From assembly GCF_029689945.1 (NCBI RefSeq), contig NZ_CP121451.1, forward strand, positions 5,146,001 through 5,210,000: 64,000 bases of DNA, given 5' to 3'. The stretch is from Paenibacillus amylolyticus. GTDB taxonomy: Bacteria > Bacillota > Bacilli > Paenibacillales > Paenibacillaceae. Of the stretch, positions 10,099 to 20,133 are shown piece after piece. Each line of letters begins with the position of its first letter. The first letter of the stretch is position 1. Under the pieces are notes generated by a model, which worked only from the letters and a program-made list of their open reading frames with translations, made no database searches and was not told where the DNA came from. A program made the position numbers and the translations under genes.

Positions 10099-10937
10099 AT
10101 GCCAATCAAACGACAACTGGTTCAGGCCGGGAGGCATGCCGCCATTATACTTTTCGGTCTGCTGATGTTATATCCTGTACTATGGTTAATTCTCAGTTCG
10201 TTTAAACCGAACCATCTCATTTTCACCAGCGGCAGTCTTTTGCCAACCAGCTTCACGCTGGAGCACTATATTAATGGCTGGAAAGGTCTGCAGGGCATCT
10301 CCTTTGGCCGTTTCTTCGGCAACTCCGTGCTGATCTCGGTCATGAGTGTGCTGGGTAATGTGATCTCCTGTTCCCTTGCAGCCTTTGCTTTCTCCAGATT
10401 GAAGTTCAGATTCAAAGGCCTGTGGTTCAGCATGATGTTGATCACGATTATGTTGCCTTACCATGTTACTCTGGTGCCCCAGTACATTCTCTATAATGAG
10501 CTTCAATGGATTAATACGTATTTCCCGCTGATTCTGCCCAAGTGGCTCGCACAGGATTCCTTCTTCATCTTGCTCATGGTTCAATTCATACGCGGTATAC
10601 CGCGGGAACTGGACGAGAGTGCAACCATTGACGGTTGTGGGCAATCACAGATCTTTTTCAGAATCGTAGTGCCTCTTCTCGTTCCGGCACTGATTACAAC
10701 AGCGATCTTCACCTTCCTGTGGAGCTGGGATGACTTTTCAGCCAGATGATCTATCTGAGCAAAATTGATCTGTTCACCATGCAGCTGGGCATCCGGTCTC
10801 TCTTTGATCCCTCAGGACAATCCGATTGGGGCGCATTGCTTGCCATGTCTACCCTGTCACTGCTTCCCGTGACCATTATCTTTTTACTGTTTCAACGATA
10901 TTTTCTTGAAGGCATTGCGACAACAGGTCTGAAGTAA
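10099..10937 (+). CDS. CUT1 sugar ABC transporter permease (MalG/YtcP type), frameshifted
   Basis: The merged protein is about 279 residues. It has the second-permease pattern: N-terminal helix GLLMLYPVLWLILSSFK, loop LDESATIDGCGQSQIFFRIVVPLL (EAA motif) and a C-terminal LEGIATTGLK. The frame breaks at WSWDD; one T added to TTTT at 10735-10738 gives DDFFSQMIYLS and joins the remaining 65 residues. ATG 10099 is preferred to 10093 because GGAGGGGAGG is 8 bases away. Same operon as the preceding permease. Confidence 0.87.
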
Positions 10938-10976
10938 CAACACGTTTCTCATTATCCATAGTCAGGGGGATTCACC

Positions 10977-12303
10977 ATGTTCAAACGTTTCTTGATCGGT
11001 ATAATCACTTCACTTTTGTTATTCGTAACAGCTTGCTCTGGAACAGACCATACAGGTGCTACTGATAATACAGGCGATGGTAATAACAATGGAACTACCG
11101 AGAATGGACAGGTCGAACTTCGCATCATGTGGTGGGGGACCAGAAACGGGCAGATATTACGAATGAAGCCCTGAAGATCTTTCAGGCAAAACATCCGGAT
11201 ATTAAAATTTCAGGTGAATTTGCACCCTCCTCTGGATATTTCGACAAGCTGAATACCCAGTTGGCATCAGGCACAGCACCGGATATCTTTTTCCTCGGTG
11301 GAAATGTCGTTGATTATGCCAAAAAAGATGTCCTGCTCAATCTGGACCCCTACGTAGGCAATGAACTGAATCTGGACGGTATGGATGAAACCATGATTGA
11401 ATACGGACGTCTCGACGGGAAGCTGCAACATATTTCTGCCGGTGCGAACGCACGTGGAATTGTTGTAAACAAGGCACTCTTTGAGAAGGCCGGCGTGCCT
11501 TTGCCCGCTTCAGATTGGAACTGGGCAGACTATGCCGCCATCAGCAAGGAGTTGTCCGACAAACTCGGAGACGGCTTTTATGGAACCTACAATTTTACTG
11601 TCGACGGGATGGATATTTTTCTGAAACAACGCGGCAAACAGCTGTATGATATGAAAAACGGTACACTCGGATTCACTCAGGAAGACATGCTGGAATGGTT
11701 CCGGTATTGGGAAAAGACTTCGGCATCCGGCGGTGTAGTCACACCGGAATTGCAGGTTTCCAATCCCCATGATGACACAAGTAAATCCCTGTTGATCACA
11801 GGCAAAGCAGCCATGACCTTACTTCCGTCCAACCAATTGGCTGCGTTCCAGAGCTTGACTGAAGACCCTCTGGTTCTTCTCCCAGTGCCCCGAGGTCCTA
11901 AGGGAACGGGTGTTGTATTTGAATCCAGTCAGGGATTATCAGGGTATGCCAATACCAAACATCCGAAGGAAGTGGCAATATTAATGGACTTCTGGATTCA
12001 TGATCCTGAAGCAGCCAAAATCCTCGGTAATGACCGCGGCGTGCCCGTTACGGAAGCCAATCGTAATCTTCTTCAGGAAGGTGCAGGTCCTGTGGAGGAG
12101 ATTGTCTATAATTATACGAGCCTTGTCTCCGAAGCTACGAAGACTGAACCTTTTGACGTAAGCTACAACCCGCCTGGGTTTGCAGAGTTCTCCAAATTAG
12201 CTCAGACAACGAATCAGGAGATCGGATTTGGACGAAAAGTGTGGAACAGGCTGTCTCGGACTTCTATAACGGGACCGTTCGCATCTTTGAGTCGAATCAA
12301 TAA
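10977..12303 (+). CDS. Sugar ABC transporter substrate-binding lipoprotein, frameshifted twice
   Basis: The N-terminus is a lipoprotein signal (LLLFVTACSG, lipid-modified Cys near residue 21) followed by a Gly/Asn-rich linker, then an extracellular solute-binding family 1 domain. The first break is in GGGGG at 11134-11138 (corrected: MWWGDQKRADITNEALKIFQ). The second is in AAAA at 12235-12238 (corrected: GRKSVEQAVSDFYNG, stop at 12301-12303). The merged length of about 442 residues is normal. It delivers the sugar to the two upstream permeases. GTCAGGGGG precedes the ATG. Confidence 0.87.
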
Positions 12304-12326
12304 GCAGACGCTGTGAGGAGGAACTT

Positions 12327-13981
12327 ATGACTGAAGAGATACTAAATCGGCTTCGCAACATTTCAATTACGGATCGAATTCAGCCAGTTACACCGAAGGA
12401 TCAGCAGTTATTACAGGAATGGCTTGCATCGGATATCCGGTTTGCGGCATCGGGCGGACGAATGGAAGCTGCGTATTATGCAGCTATGGAGAAATTGCTG
12501 GCTTGCATCCTGCCCATGGGAGACAGCACTCCTATTTTACAAGAAGGTGGCACCTATCTGGGATGTTGGTTAGAGAGCACAGGTACCATTAATGCGGAGC
12601 TGCTGTCTCGCCTGCTTCCTTCCGTGTCCGAAACAACATACCTCGCATTTGCCGAGCAGCAAAGAAAAGATGGATTACTTCCGTATAAACTCACAGTAAA
12701 CGGGCCCTCTTTCCGGCAAATCCAGTTGGTCACTCCACTGGCACGCAGTGTATGGAACCACTATCAGCTTCATGACAATGATAGCAAGCAGTCACCTTTC
12801 CTGAGCACCATGTACAAGGCTATGGTCTGTTACGATAAGTGGATTGCCCGCTACCGTGATACCCGAGGAACCGGCTGTGTAGAGGCTTTCAGTACGTATG
12901 ACACTGGACATGACTTATCCCCGCGTTTCTGGCATGTTCCGGATACACCGTATATGAATGATGCTGCTGTCTACCACCCGGATTCTCCGATTCTGCCTTT
13001 TCTGGCACCAGATCTGACCGCTAATATCTATTGTCAGCGCAAGTATCTCTCCCGTATGGCTGAGGAGTTGGGGAGTCGGGAACGGATTGGAAAGGCAAAG
13101 CCGAGTCCAGCCTGGAAAGTCTATTTCGTTATTGTTACGACGAGCAGGATATGTTCTTCTATGATCGGGATCGCAATGACGAATTCGTCAGAGTGCAATC
13201 CGATGTGCTGCTTCGTGTGATGGCCTGCGAAGTGGGAGACCGTAAATTGTTCGATAATCTACTGCGTCGGTACCTGTTGAATACAAGCAAGTTTTTCGCA
13301 AAATACCCTTTTACATCGATTGCAATGGATGATCCCAGATTCGATCCCTTTTCCTCCTATAACAGTTGGGGAGGGGCGTCCAATTTCCTGAGTTTGATTC
13401 GGGCACCACACGCATTTGAGCATCATCATCGTTATGTGGAGCTAACCTGGGTTTTGCAGCCTATCTTGTCCGCTCTATCGAGAGAACAGCGATTTAGTCA
13501 AGTACTCAGCCCGTGGACCGGGGAACAAGGTTTTACCGAAACGTATTCCCCGTCCATCCTCTGTCTCCTCGATTATGTGGAGCGATTATGCGGAATTATG
13601 CCTGTTGGATCGAATCAACTCTGGTTTACTGGGCTGCTCCCCATCGATATGGATCATGGTGAGGTCGTATCGGGCAACACGGCTTATCGTAGGAAGGTCC
13701 AAGGAACAGGATATGAATTGGTGAACACCCCGGATCGTATGACGGTATATAGGGACGGCAAGGTTCATTGGCAAGGCCCGTCAGGGATTCGACTGGTGGC
13801 GGATCGTAGTGGACATCTGGAGGCAATCATCGGAATGAGCGTTCGTACTGTCGAGGGAGAGCTCTTCTACCAAGGTAAGTGCATTCCGATTCGGATCAAA
13901 GGAAATGAAATGCAGCGTTACACGGATGGAGGTTTCAGAACTGAGCGCGATATTGGTATCATCCATCCTACGTATCGTTAA
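12327..13981 (+). CDS. Six-hairpin-type glycoside hydrolase, frameshifted
   Basis: The merged protein is about 552 residues. The central part (STYDTGHDLSPRFWHVPD, then DLTANIYCQRKYLSRMAEELG) and the later SYNSWGGASNFLSLIRAPHAF resemble MGH1/GH63-like (alpha/alpha)6-barrel glycosidases, but I cannot fix the family or substrate. The break is in AAA at 13097-13099; correction gives KAKAESSLESLFRYCYDEQD. No signal peptide is present, so it is probably cytoplasmic and cleaves the sugar imported by the upstream transporter. GAGGAGG lies upstream of the ATG. Last gene of the operon. Confidence 0.7.
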
Positions 13982-13994
13982 TAATTCACATGCC

Positions 13995-14040
13995 AAAAGC
14001 GCAAGCTGCGGAGCGTTGCTGCCCCTGCACTTGCGCTTTT
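13995..14040. terminator. Terminator between convergent genes
   Basis: AAAAGCGCAAG and CTTGCGCTTTT are perfect 11-base arms around a loop of about 24 bases. U tracts exist on both strands, so it can end the sugar operon and the convergent gene at 14055. Confidence 0.85.
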
Positions 14041-14054
14041 GCATTTCTATATTT

Positions 14055-14399
14055 CTACACCTTCCGTTGCCAAGCCGGGTGACGATAAAATTCAATCGTA
14101 TCAATATAATTGACCGTGAACTGCTGCTCCACATCTGACAGGTTCAACAGTTTACGGTCGATTTGCTTCATCCCCATGACCACATCGTGTCTTAGCAGGT
14201 CCATCGCAATTTTGCCTACAAACCCGCCTTCCATCTCCTTATGCTTGGCACGAAACTCCTCATTGTAGATCATTTCAGGCGTGAATGCTGCTTCGACGAA
14301 CGCATTAACAAGCGTAAGCTCATTGCCATCGATCTGTACTGCCAGGTAATAATTGCCACGCTCATCCTGAATGAGGTCTTTATACATCTCTACGATCAC
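14055..14399 (-). CDS. Hypothetical protein of about 114 residues
   Basis: I do not recognise it. The best start is GTG 14399, 8 bases after AGGGGAG; the frame stays open to an ATG at 14450 with no ribosome binding site. The sequence is soluble and mixed (YYLAVQIDGNELTLVNAFVE, then DVVMGMKQIDRKLLNLSDV). It sits convergent to the sugar operon and divergent from the gene at 14524, apparently transcribed alone. Confidence 0.65.
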   Translation of the reverse strand: MIVEMYKDLIQDERGNYYLAVQIDGNELTLVNAFVEAAFTPEMIYNEEFRAKHKEMEGGFVGKIAMDLLRHDVVMGMKQIDRKLLNLSDVEQQFTVNYIDTIEFYRHPAWQRKV

Positions 14400-14523
14400 T
14401 TGAATCACTCCCCTATTATAAAATAAAACCCCTTTAGCCTTAACGAACATGGGCTATCAAACGTACACCATCCTACCCCGTGCCTTCATATACTAGGTAC
14501 AAATGGCGAACGGAGGAATTCTT

Positions 14524-14946
14524 ATGAGCTGGCAGCATCTCCATACTGGAAAAACACTTCAGCAGCGTCTGGCAGAACTCCAGGGGCACCTTGCAGAACT
14601 GAATACTCCACTCTCCGGGTTGGAACCGGGACGTATTCGTCGTGTCTATCCAAGGCAGTTTATCAAAGTAAACCGTCAGTTATTCATTCCGCTCAGTCTA
14701 AATTCCATTCGGGTATTCGATATTCCTCGAACGCGGAGAGGCGTCAGAGTGGGAATCCGCACGACGTTCCCTTCCTGGAATGCATTTAACAATATCAGAC
14801 TGGTTGGCGTGGGACTGGATTATCTTGAACTCCAGGGAAAAGGCAGAGTCCCTTCCCGTATTCTATTTCCTCTCTCCAGCGTTGAGTCGATCTATCGGCC
14901 AACCACCGGGAGAAAGAACCTGAAACGAGCTTGTAGGCGGAAGTGA
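14524..14946 (+). CDS. Hypothetical protein of about 140 residues
   Basis: ACGGAGG lies 8 bases before ATG 14524. The protein is basic and ends RKNLKRACRRK. The segment GVGLDYLELQGK...RILFPLSSVESIYRP loosely recalls small Bacillales spore-associated proteins in which a GVGxDYLEL turn precedes an I/LPLSSV strand; this is a weak resemblance only. No membrane segment or signal peptide. Transcribed alone. Confidence 0.6.
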   Translation: MSWQHLHTGKTLQQRLAELQGHLAELNTPLSGLEPGRIRRVYPRQFIKVNRQLFIPLSLNSIRVFDIPRTRRGVRVGIRTTFPSWNAFNNIRLVGVGLDYLELQGKGRVPSRILFPLSSVESIYRPTTGRKNLKRACRRK

Positions 14947-15064
14947 AACTGGTTCTTTTTCGCAAAACATCCATTCGTTCGTGCATGTCAGCATACGGTT
15001 GCTCCCTTCCAATGGTTCATTATAACCCAGGCAACCACTTCTCTGCTGAAGAATCATTTTATGT

Positions 15065-15107
15065 CAAAAAGCGGTGAGAACAGAACTGCTTCTGTATCTC
15101 ACCGCTC
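15065..15107 (-). terminator. Terminator of the P450 gene
   Basis: AGCGGTGAGA and TCTCACCGCT are perfect arms; on the minus strand they are followed by TTTTT. It lies about 45 bases after the P450 fusion stop. Confidence 0.85.
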
Positions 15108-15149
15108 AGTCAGTTACGGAGGATCAAGCTGATCCTTCACATGTGTAGA

Positions 15150-18100
15150 TCAGATTCCTGTCCATACATCCTTGGCATAACGACCTTCCTGCTGAAGCTG
15201 ATTGAGCCAATCTTCTGCTTCCTTCGCGGACTTGCCATGAAGTTCAGCGTATGCATGTTGAAGTGTGGCTTCCACATCAGGTGCCATCTTGCTGCCATCA
15301 CCGCAGATATACAGATGCGCACCCTCTTCAAACAAAGGAATCAGGTGCTGAGCATCGTCTCTCATCAGATGCTGTACATAACATTTCTCCTCCCCGTCTA
15401 CACGGGAGAAGGCCGTATGAAGTTTCACAATCCCTTCTTGCTGGGCTGCTTCCAATTCATTTTTGTACAGATAATCATGTTCGGGATTCCGGCATCCAAA
15501 GTACAAATGGGCTTCGCCAACGTCTTGACCCTGCTGCTTCAATACATGTCTCGCCTGCAAGAAACCTCTGAATGGAGCAACACCTGTACCCGGCCCTACC
15601 ATGATGACGGGAACCTGTGCATCTTCCGGCAGTTGGAAACCGGATTCCGGTGTACGGGTAAACATGACGATCTCGTCCCCCGGTTTCAGGTTAGCCAAGT
15701 AATTGGACGCAATGCCTTTATATTCTCCCTGTCCACTCCACGCCGGGGCACGCACCACACTCACCGTAATACTCGCTTGATCGGGCTGAACACGCGGTGA
15801 ACTGGAGATCGAATAATATCTGGCTTTCAGTGAAGGCAGTAATTCAAGGAAGCGCTCAAACGGCAGTTCACATGCCTCATATTTCACCAGATAATCCAGC
15901 ATGGAGATCCGTTTATTCCGAACTTCATCCATATACACAGATTCATCAAGCAACGCTTCAAGCTCCTTCTTATGCGGTGGACATACCGTGTATGCTGCCA
16001 TTTCTCTGAGCTGAGCACGAGTTGCGGCTTCTTGAAGCTCAACGCTGTGACTAAGCAGGTCATACAGGTTAACCGGTTGATGCAGCGGCAGATGTGCGGC
16101 ACTTCTACCCGATGCATCGAGAACCAGATGCTCCGTTCCCGTGAATCCATACCGACGGAGTACACGTTCCACCAACTCCGGTGGGTTTTGTGGCAGAATG
16201 CCCAGATGATCCCCTTCCTTGTAGGTGATGCCTTCAGGCAATTTGATCTCGAGGTGACGTGTACTCCGTTCACTGCCCGCGTCGTGAAGCTCCCTGTTCT
16301 CGAGCACTTCTGCCACATGTGCGTCATACGTATCCGCAAGTGGAGTAACGGCGAGTCCGCTGACAAACTGTACAGATAATGAGCTGCGTTCGCTATTGGA
16401 GCTTGTGTTCAGTTTCAGTCCCATGGTTCGTGCAAGATCCGGCCATAGTTGCTCCGTCCAATCTCCCACCTGTTTCTCAAAATCTCCGCTTGCATCGGAC
16501 TCACCCAAGGGCGATAACCGCTCTGCTCCTCTCGAAGACAATTGTTCGTCTATTAAACGGGGAATGCGCTGATAGGTACTGGCCCAGTTGTGGTCACCGC
16601 ATCCAAGAACGGCGAAACGCACCCCGTTGAATTCATTGGCATCCGCATGTTCAATCCACTCGACAAACATCTTGGCATTGCTAGGCGGCTGACCATTATA
16701 GGATGCACTGACAATAATGACGGCGCCATCCTTCGGCAGTTGGCCGACACGATCATCCAGCGCAGCAACCTCACTACGGAAACCCTGGTATCTGGCAGTA
16801 TCCGCAATTTCACGTGCAATGCCTTCGGCTGTACCCAGATTGGAACCGTACAGAACAAGCATCGGTGTGTGGTGGGCATTCGCTGCATCCGGCTCCGTTC
16901 TTTTGGCAACCGGCTTCGGTTCTTCGACCACTACACCTGGAACGGCCATGACTGGTCGCCCCCACGCGCACGTACACGAATGGTGAAGTTATCCGGTTTG
17001 AGCGTCAGCGTTTCTTTCACCTTTAACTGATAATCCGAATGATCGATGAAGTCAAAATGCTTCAGCACCATGCCCAGTACCAGCGTTGCTTCCTGAAGTG
17101 CAAACTGCTGACCAATGCAGGCCCGTTGGCCGTTACCAAAAGGTTTATAGGCATCATGCGGCACTTTGCTCGGATCTTCGAATCGTTCCGGGCGGAACTC
17201 CTCTACGTCGTCTCCCCATGCTTCGCGGTCACGATGCAGCTTTGGAATAAGTACACTGACGCTGTCTCCTTTTTGCAAAGGATATTGACCCGCAAGTACC
17301 GTGTCCTCTTTTGCATACAGGGAAAATGCCGGGGCCGTTGGCCATAACCGCAATGCTTCGTTCAAAACCATGCGAACGTACTTCAGATTGCGAACCTGAT
17401 TGTACGTGGGAACCGGATCTTTCAGAATCTGATCCACCTCAGCTTGAGCTTTAGCCAGCGTATCCGGATTCTTCATCAGATAATAAACAGCGAAGGATAA
17501 CAGTCCACTTGTGGTCTCATGTCCAGCAATCAGGAATGTAATAATCTGATAACGGATGTTCTCATCATCCAGTGTTTCTCCCGTTTCCGGGTCCTTGCCG
17601 CTGAGCATATGGGACAACAGATCATCCGCGCCTTCCTGCGGTTTCTCTTTGCGCTCGGCAATAATGTGATCCACCAGCGAGAACATGGAACGGATGTCCT
17701 GTTCAAACTGTTTCTTTTTGGTGATCATCAGTTTGTCTTGCAGACGCAGTCGCTGCAGTGAACTCATGGATTCATCCAGCGCACGAACCATGCTCGTAAT
17801 GAACGGGTGTGGTTCTTCCCGGTAGAAGCTGTTAAACCGATAGTTAAACCCACACAGGCCAATCGTGTCGAGCGTAAGACGTGTCATATCATCCGGAACG
17901 TTAACCGTCTCATCCGGATTTAATCGTGACCATTTCTGAACCAGCTGCACAGCCAGATCAATCATTTTGTTGTGATATCCCTGCATCGCACGTTGACTGA
18001 AACTTGGCAGCAGTACGTTATGGGCTTTTTTCCAATTCGGTTCCTCGGTCCAACTCGTAAATAGCCCATCTCCTGCAAAAGCACGAACCTTCGCAAGAGG

Positions 18101-18322
18101 TGCCCAAACACGTTTGTCAAATTTGGATTCATCCGTTACCTCGGCGACCAGTTCGTGACCTGAAATATACAATTCACTTCGTCCGGGATACTCCATACGA
18201 AAGATCGGTCCATATTCTTCAGCCAGTTTCACCAGCGATTGCACCGGCTCTTCAAAGTTTAATTGCGGCAAATTGCCCAGCGGGCCAAATGTTTTGGGTT
18301 GAGGCACTGAAATTGGTGGCAT
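15150..18322 (-). CDS. CYP102A-type self-sufficient P450/NADPH-P450 reductase, frameshifted
   Basis: The merged protein of about 1057 residues is collinear with P450 BM3. The heme domain has AGHETTSG (oxygen-binding helix), EALRLWP (ExxR) and the Cys-ligand loop [12 protein letters not shown]. Equivalents of BM3 Arg47, Tyr51 and Phe87 are kept ([15 protein letters not shown]). The reductase has the FMN domain ([22 protein letters not shown]), FAD domain ([10 protein letters not shown]) and NADPH domain ([14 protein letters not shown]), ending in AKDVWTGI. The domains are split by a base missing from CCCCC at 16959-16963; correction joins RARGG to [13 protein letters not shown]. Expected role: NADPH-driven subterminal hydroxylation of medium and long fatty acids in the cytosol. 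ATG 18322 has AAGGAG 8 bases upstream. Confidence 0.93.
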
Positions 18323-18499
18323 GACGCTCACTCCTTCTTTCCAAGTTAAGAGTTTTACAACTAAAAAATAATGACTTGATACATACGCAATTGCACTTAA
18401 GCTTCAAATCACACATAACCTTCAAATCAACAGATTCAAGTTATTTTTTGCACAATTTCATATTTCATCCAGATAACAATAAAACTTCGAAGAACTAAC

Positions 18500-18522
18500 T
18501 GACCAAAATGGTATATTGGTCA
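18500..18522. promoter_or_regulatory. Candidate palindromic operator upstream of the P450 gene
   Basis: TGACCAA and TTGGTCA are perfect 7-base arms separated by 9 bases, 178 bases upstream of the P450 start. The size fits a TetR-type operator. CYP102A1 is controlled by the TetR-family repressor Bm3R1, but no such regulator gene is beside this one. Confidence 0.5.
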
Positions 18523-18531
18523 TTTTAGAAT

Positions 18532-18557
18532 AAAAAAAATGGAGACTCGTTATCTCC
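18532..18557 (-). terminator. Terminator of the glutathione peroxidase gene
   Basis: GGAGA and TCTCC arms around CTCGTTA; on the minus strand the hairpin is followed by ATTTTTTTT. It lies about 80 bases after the peroxidase stop. Confidence 0.7.
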
Positions 18558-18634
18558 TTTTACCCTAACATTTCCAGTTCCAATCTTCAACAGTCCCAAA
18601 GTCATAGGACCTCAGGACATGGAATGCGGTAAAC

Positions 18635-19189
18635 CTATGAATCTTCCAACAGAATCTGAATAACCGACTCCATTTCCATTGGAGAAACTGTCGTTTCATA
18701 CCGGCCGTGAACATTCCCGCTGCGATTGATCAGGAATTTGGTGAAATTCCATTTGATCCCGTCTCCTCGGTACAATTCGGGATGCTTCTCTTTCACAAAA
18801 GCGTTCATCCACTGTCCTTCTTGGGTATCCAGATCATAGCCTTGAAAAGGCGCTGCGTCAGTTAGGTAACGGAACAACGGGTGCAGCGATTGCCCTACCA
18901 CCTCAACTTTCTCCAAGATCGGAAAGGAAATCTGAAACTGACTTCTGCAATATTCTGCAACCTCGGCGTTACTGCCAGGTTCTTTCTCGTTAAACTGGTT
19001 GCAAGGGAACGCCAGAATCTCCAGTCCCTGGTCACCATATTTCTCATACATCTGCTGAAGTTCACTGAACTGGCGGGAATAACTACACCGGCTTGCTGTA
19101 TTCACAATAAGCAGTACTTTCCCTTTAAATGCTGACAAATCACCCTCTTGGCCATCCATGAACGGAACCTGGTAAGAAAATATACTCAT
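18635..19189 (-). CDS. Glutathione peroxidase family protein (first copy)
   Basis: 184 residues, normal family length. The active site is cysteine type: VNTASRCSYSRQFSEL with catalytic Cys near residue 35, then LAFPCNQFNEKEPGS (Gln) and IKWNFTKFLI (Trp/Asn). In Gram-positive bacteria these are usually thioredoxin-dependent peroxidases reducing H2O2 and lipid peroxides. GGAAGGTGA precedes the ATG. It stands alone between the P450 gene and the lut operon. A paralogue is at 58704, and both share the unusual NTASxCxYxxQF active-site context instead of the common NVASxCGxT. Confidence 0.9.
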   Translation of the reverse strand: MSIFSYQVPFMDGQEGDLSAFKGKVLLIVNTASRCSYSRQFSELQQMYEKYGDQGLEILAFPCNQFNEKEPGSNAEVAEYCRSQFQISFPILEKVEVVGQSLHPLFRYLTDAAPFQGYDLDTQEGQWMNAFVKEKHPELYRGDGIKWNFTKFLINRSGNVHGRYETTVSPMEMESVIQILLEDS

Positions 19190-19328
19190 ATATACTCACC
19201 TTCCTCTTTCTCTTCTCTTTCGTATCTCACATGAAACCTCTCTTGAGTTTGGATTATACACCCCCAATATTAATAGGAGAAATATATAATAAATATCAAC
19301 TTAATAGTTTCCACCTATATTAGGCAAA

Positions 19329-19371
19329 CAAAAAACTGCCCTTAACAGCCAAAGCTGTTTCTCGGACAGTT
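19329..19371 (-). terminator. Terminator of the lut operon
   Basis: AACTGCCC...ACAGC pairs with GCTGT...GGACAGTT around CAAA; on the minus strand it runs into TTTTTTG. It lies about 35 bases after lutC. Confidence 0.8.
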
Positions 19372-19406
19372 ATCCCATCATGGTGTGTATCACGTTCCAC
19401 TTACCG

Positions 19407-20133
19407 TTACCCCATAATCAAACCATATACAATACCTGGTCCGTGAACACCAATGGTTAAATCATTTTCAATATCGGAAGAACGGCTTGGCCCTGAAATA
19501 AAGTGGATGCCTGCCGGAAGGTTCTCTCTTCCCGCTTCGTCAAACCGATCCAGTGTCTCACCCAGTCGTGTGTGGAGTCGTTCCACCGGAATAATGATGA
19601 TAAGTACCGTAGGCAACAGACTGACGGAACGACCTTTTTCGGGTGAAGAAAGTACAGTAACCGAGCCTGTATATGCAGTCGCATAATCCGCCATGACCAC
19701 ACCGATATCAGCCTCAGCTGCCCGGGCTTTCCAGTGCTCATCGGCTTGACTATTCCAGACGGAAATCTGTACATCCGGGAAGTTGCCCTTCCAAACCAAG
19801 ATCCTCAAGCCCCTCTTCATTTTGTCGAATAATATACTTCGCACTCAGTTCATGAGATTTATTAACAATAAATTGAGACACTTCTTCCATGTTCTGAACC
19901 CGGGCCATGTGGGCACCCACACTCACAAAATTATCGGTAAATGCTTGAATACGCTTCTCTTCATCCCATTCCAGTTCAGTCCAAAAGTCGGGTGCTCCGC
20001 GAAAGGGTTGGAACGGCGCATGTCGTTGCCTTGGTCTTCTCAATTTTGAAGCAATGTCATTCATGAACTGCTCCTGCCTCTCCAAGGACTTCTTCTCCAA
20101 TTGTGCGAGCCATTGCTGATGTTCAGTGACCAT
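19407..20133 (-). CDS. lutC: Lactate utilization protein LutC, frameshifted
   Basis: This LUD-domain protein of about 240 residues is the third gene of lutABC. The N-terminal part (MVTEHQQWLAQLEKKS) and C-terminal part (ADIGVVMADYATAYTGSVTVLSS, HFISGPSRSSDIENDLTIGVHGP) are in different frames. Removing one C from the CCC at 19786-19788 joins them as LGLEGNFPDVQISVWNS. LutC is required with LutA and LutB for oxidation of L-lactate to pyruvate. The start at 20133, after GGGGAGGG, lies 11 bases inside the end of lutB. Confidence 0.87.

Noticed and set aside
15141..15800. 219-residue open frame antisense to the P450 reductase
   Set aside because: It mirrors the strongly conserved reductase coding sequence and has no recognisable domain.
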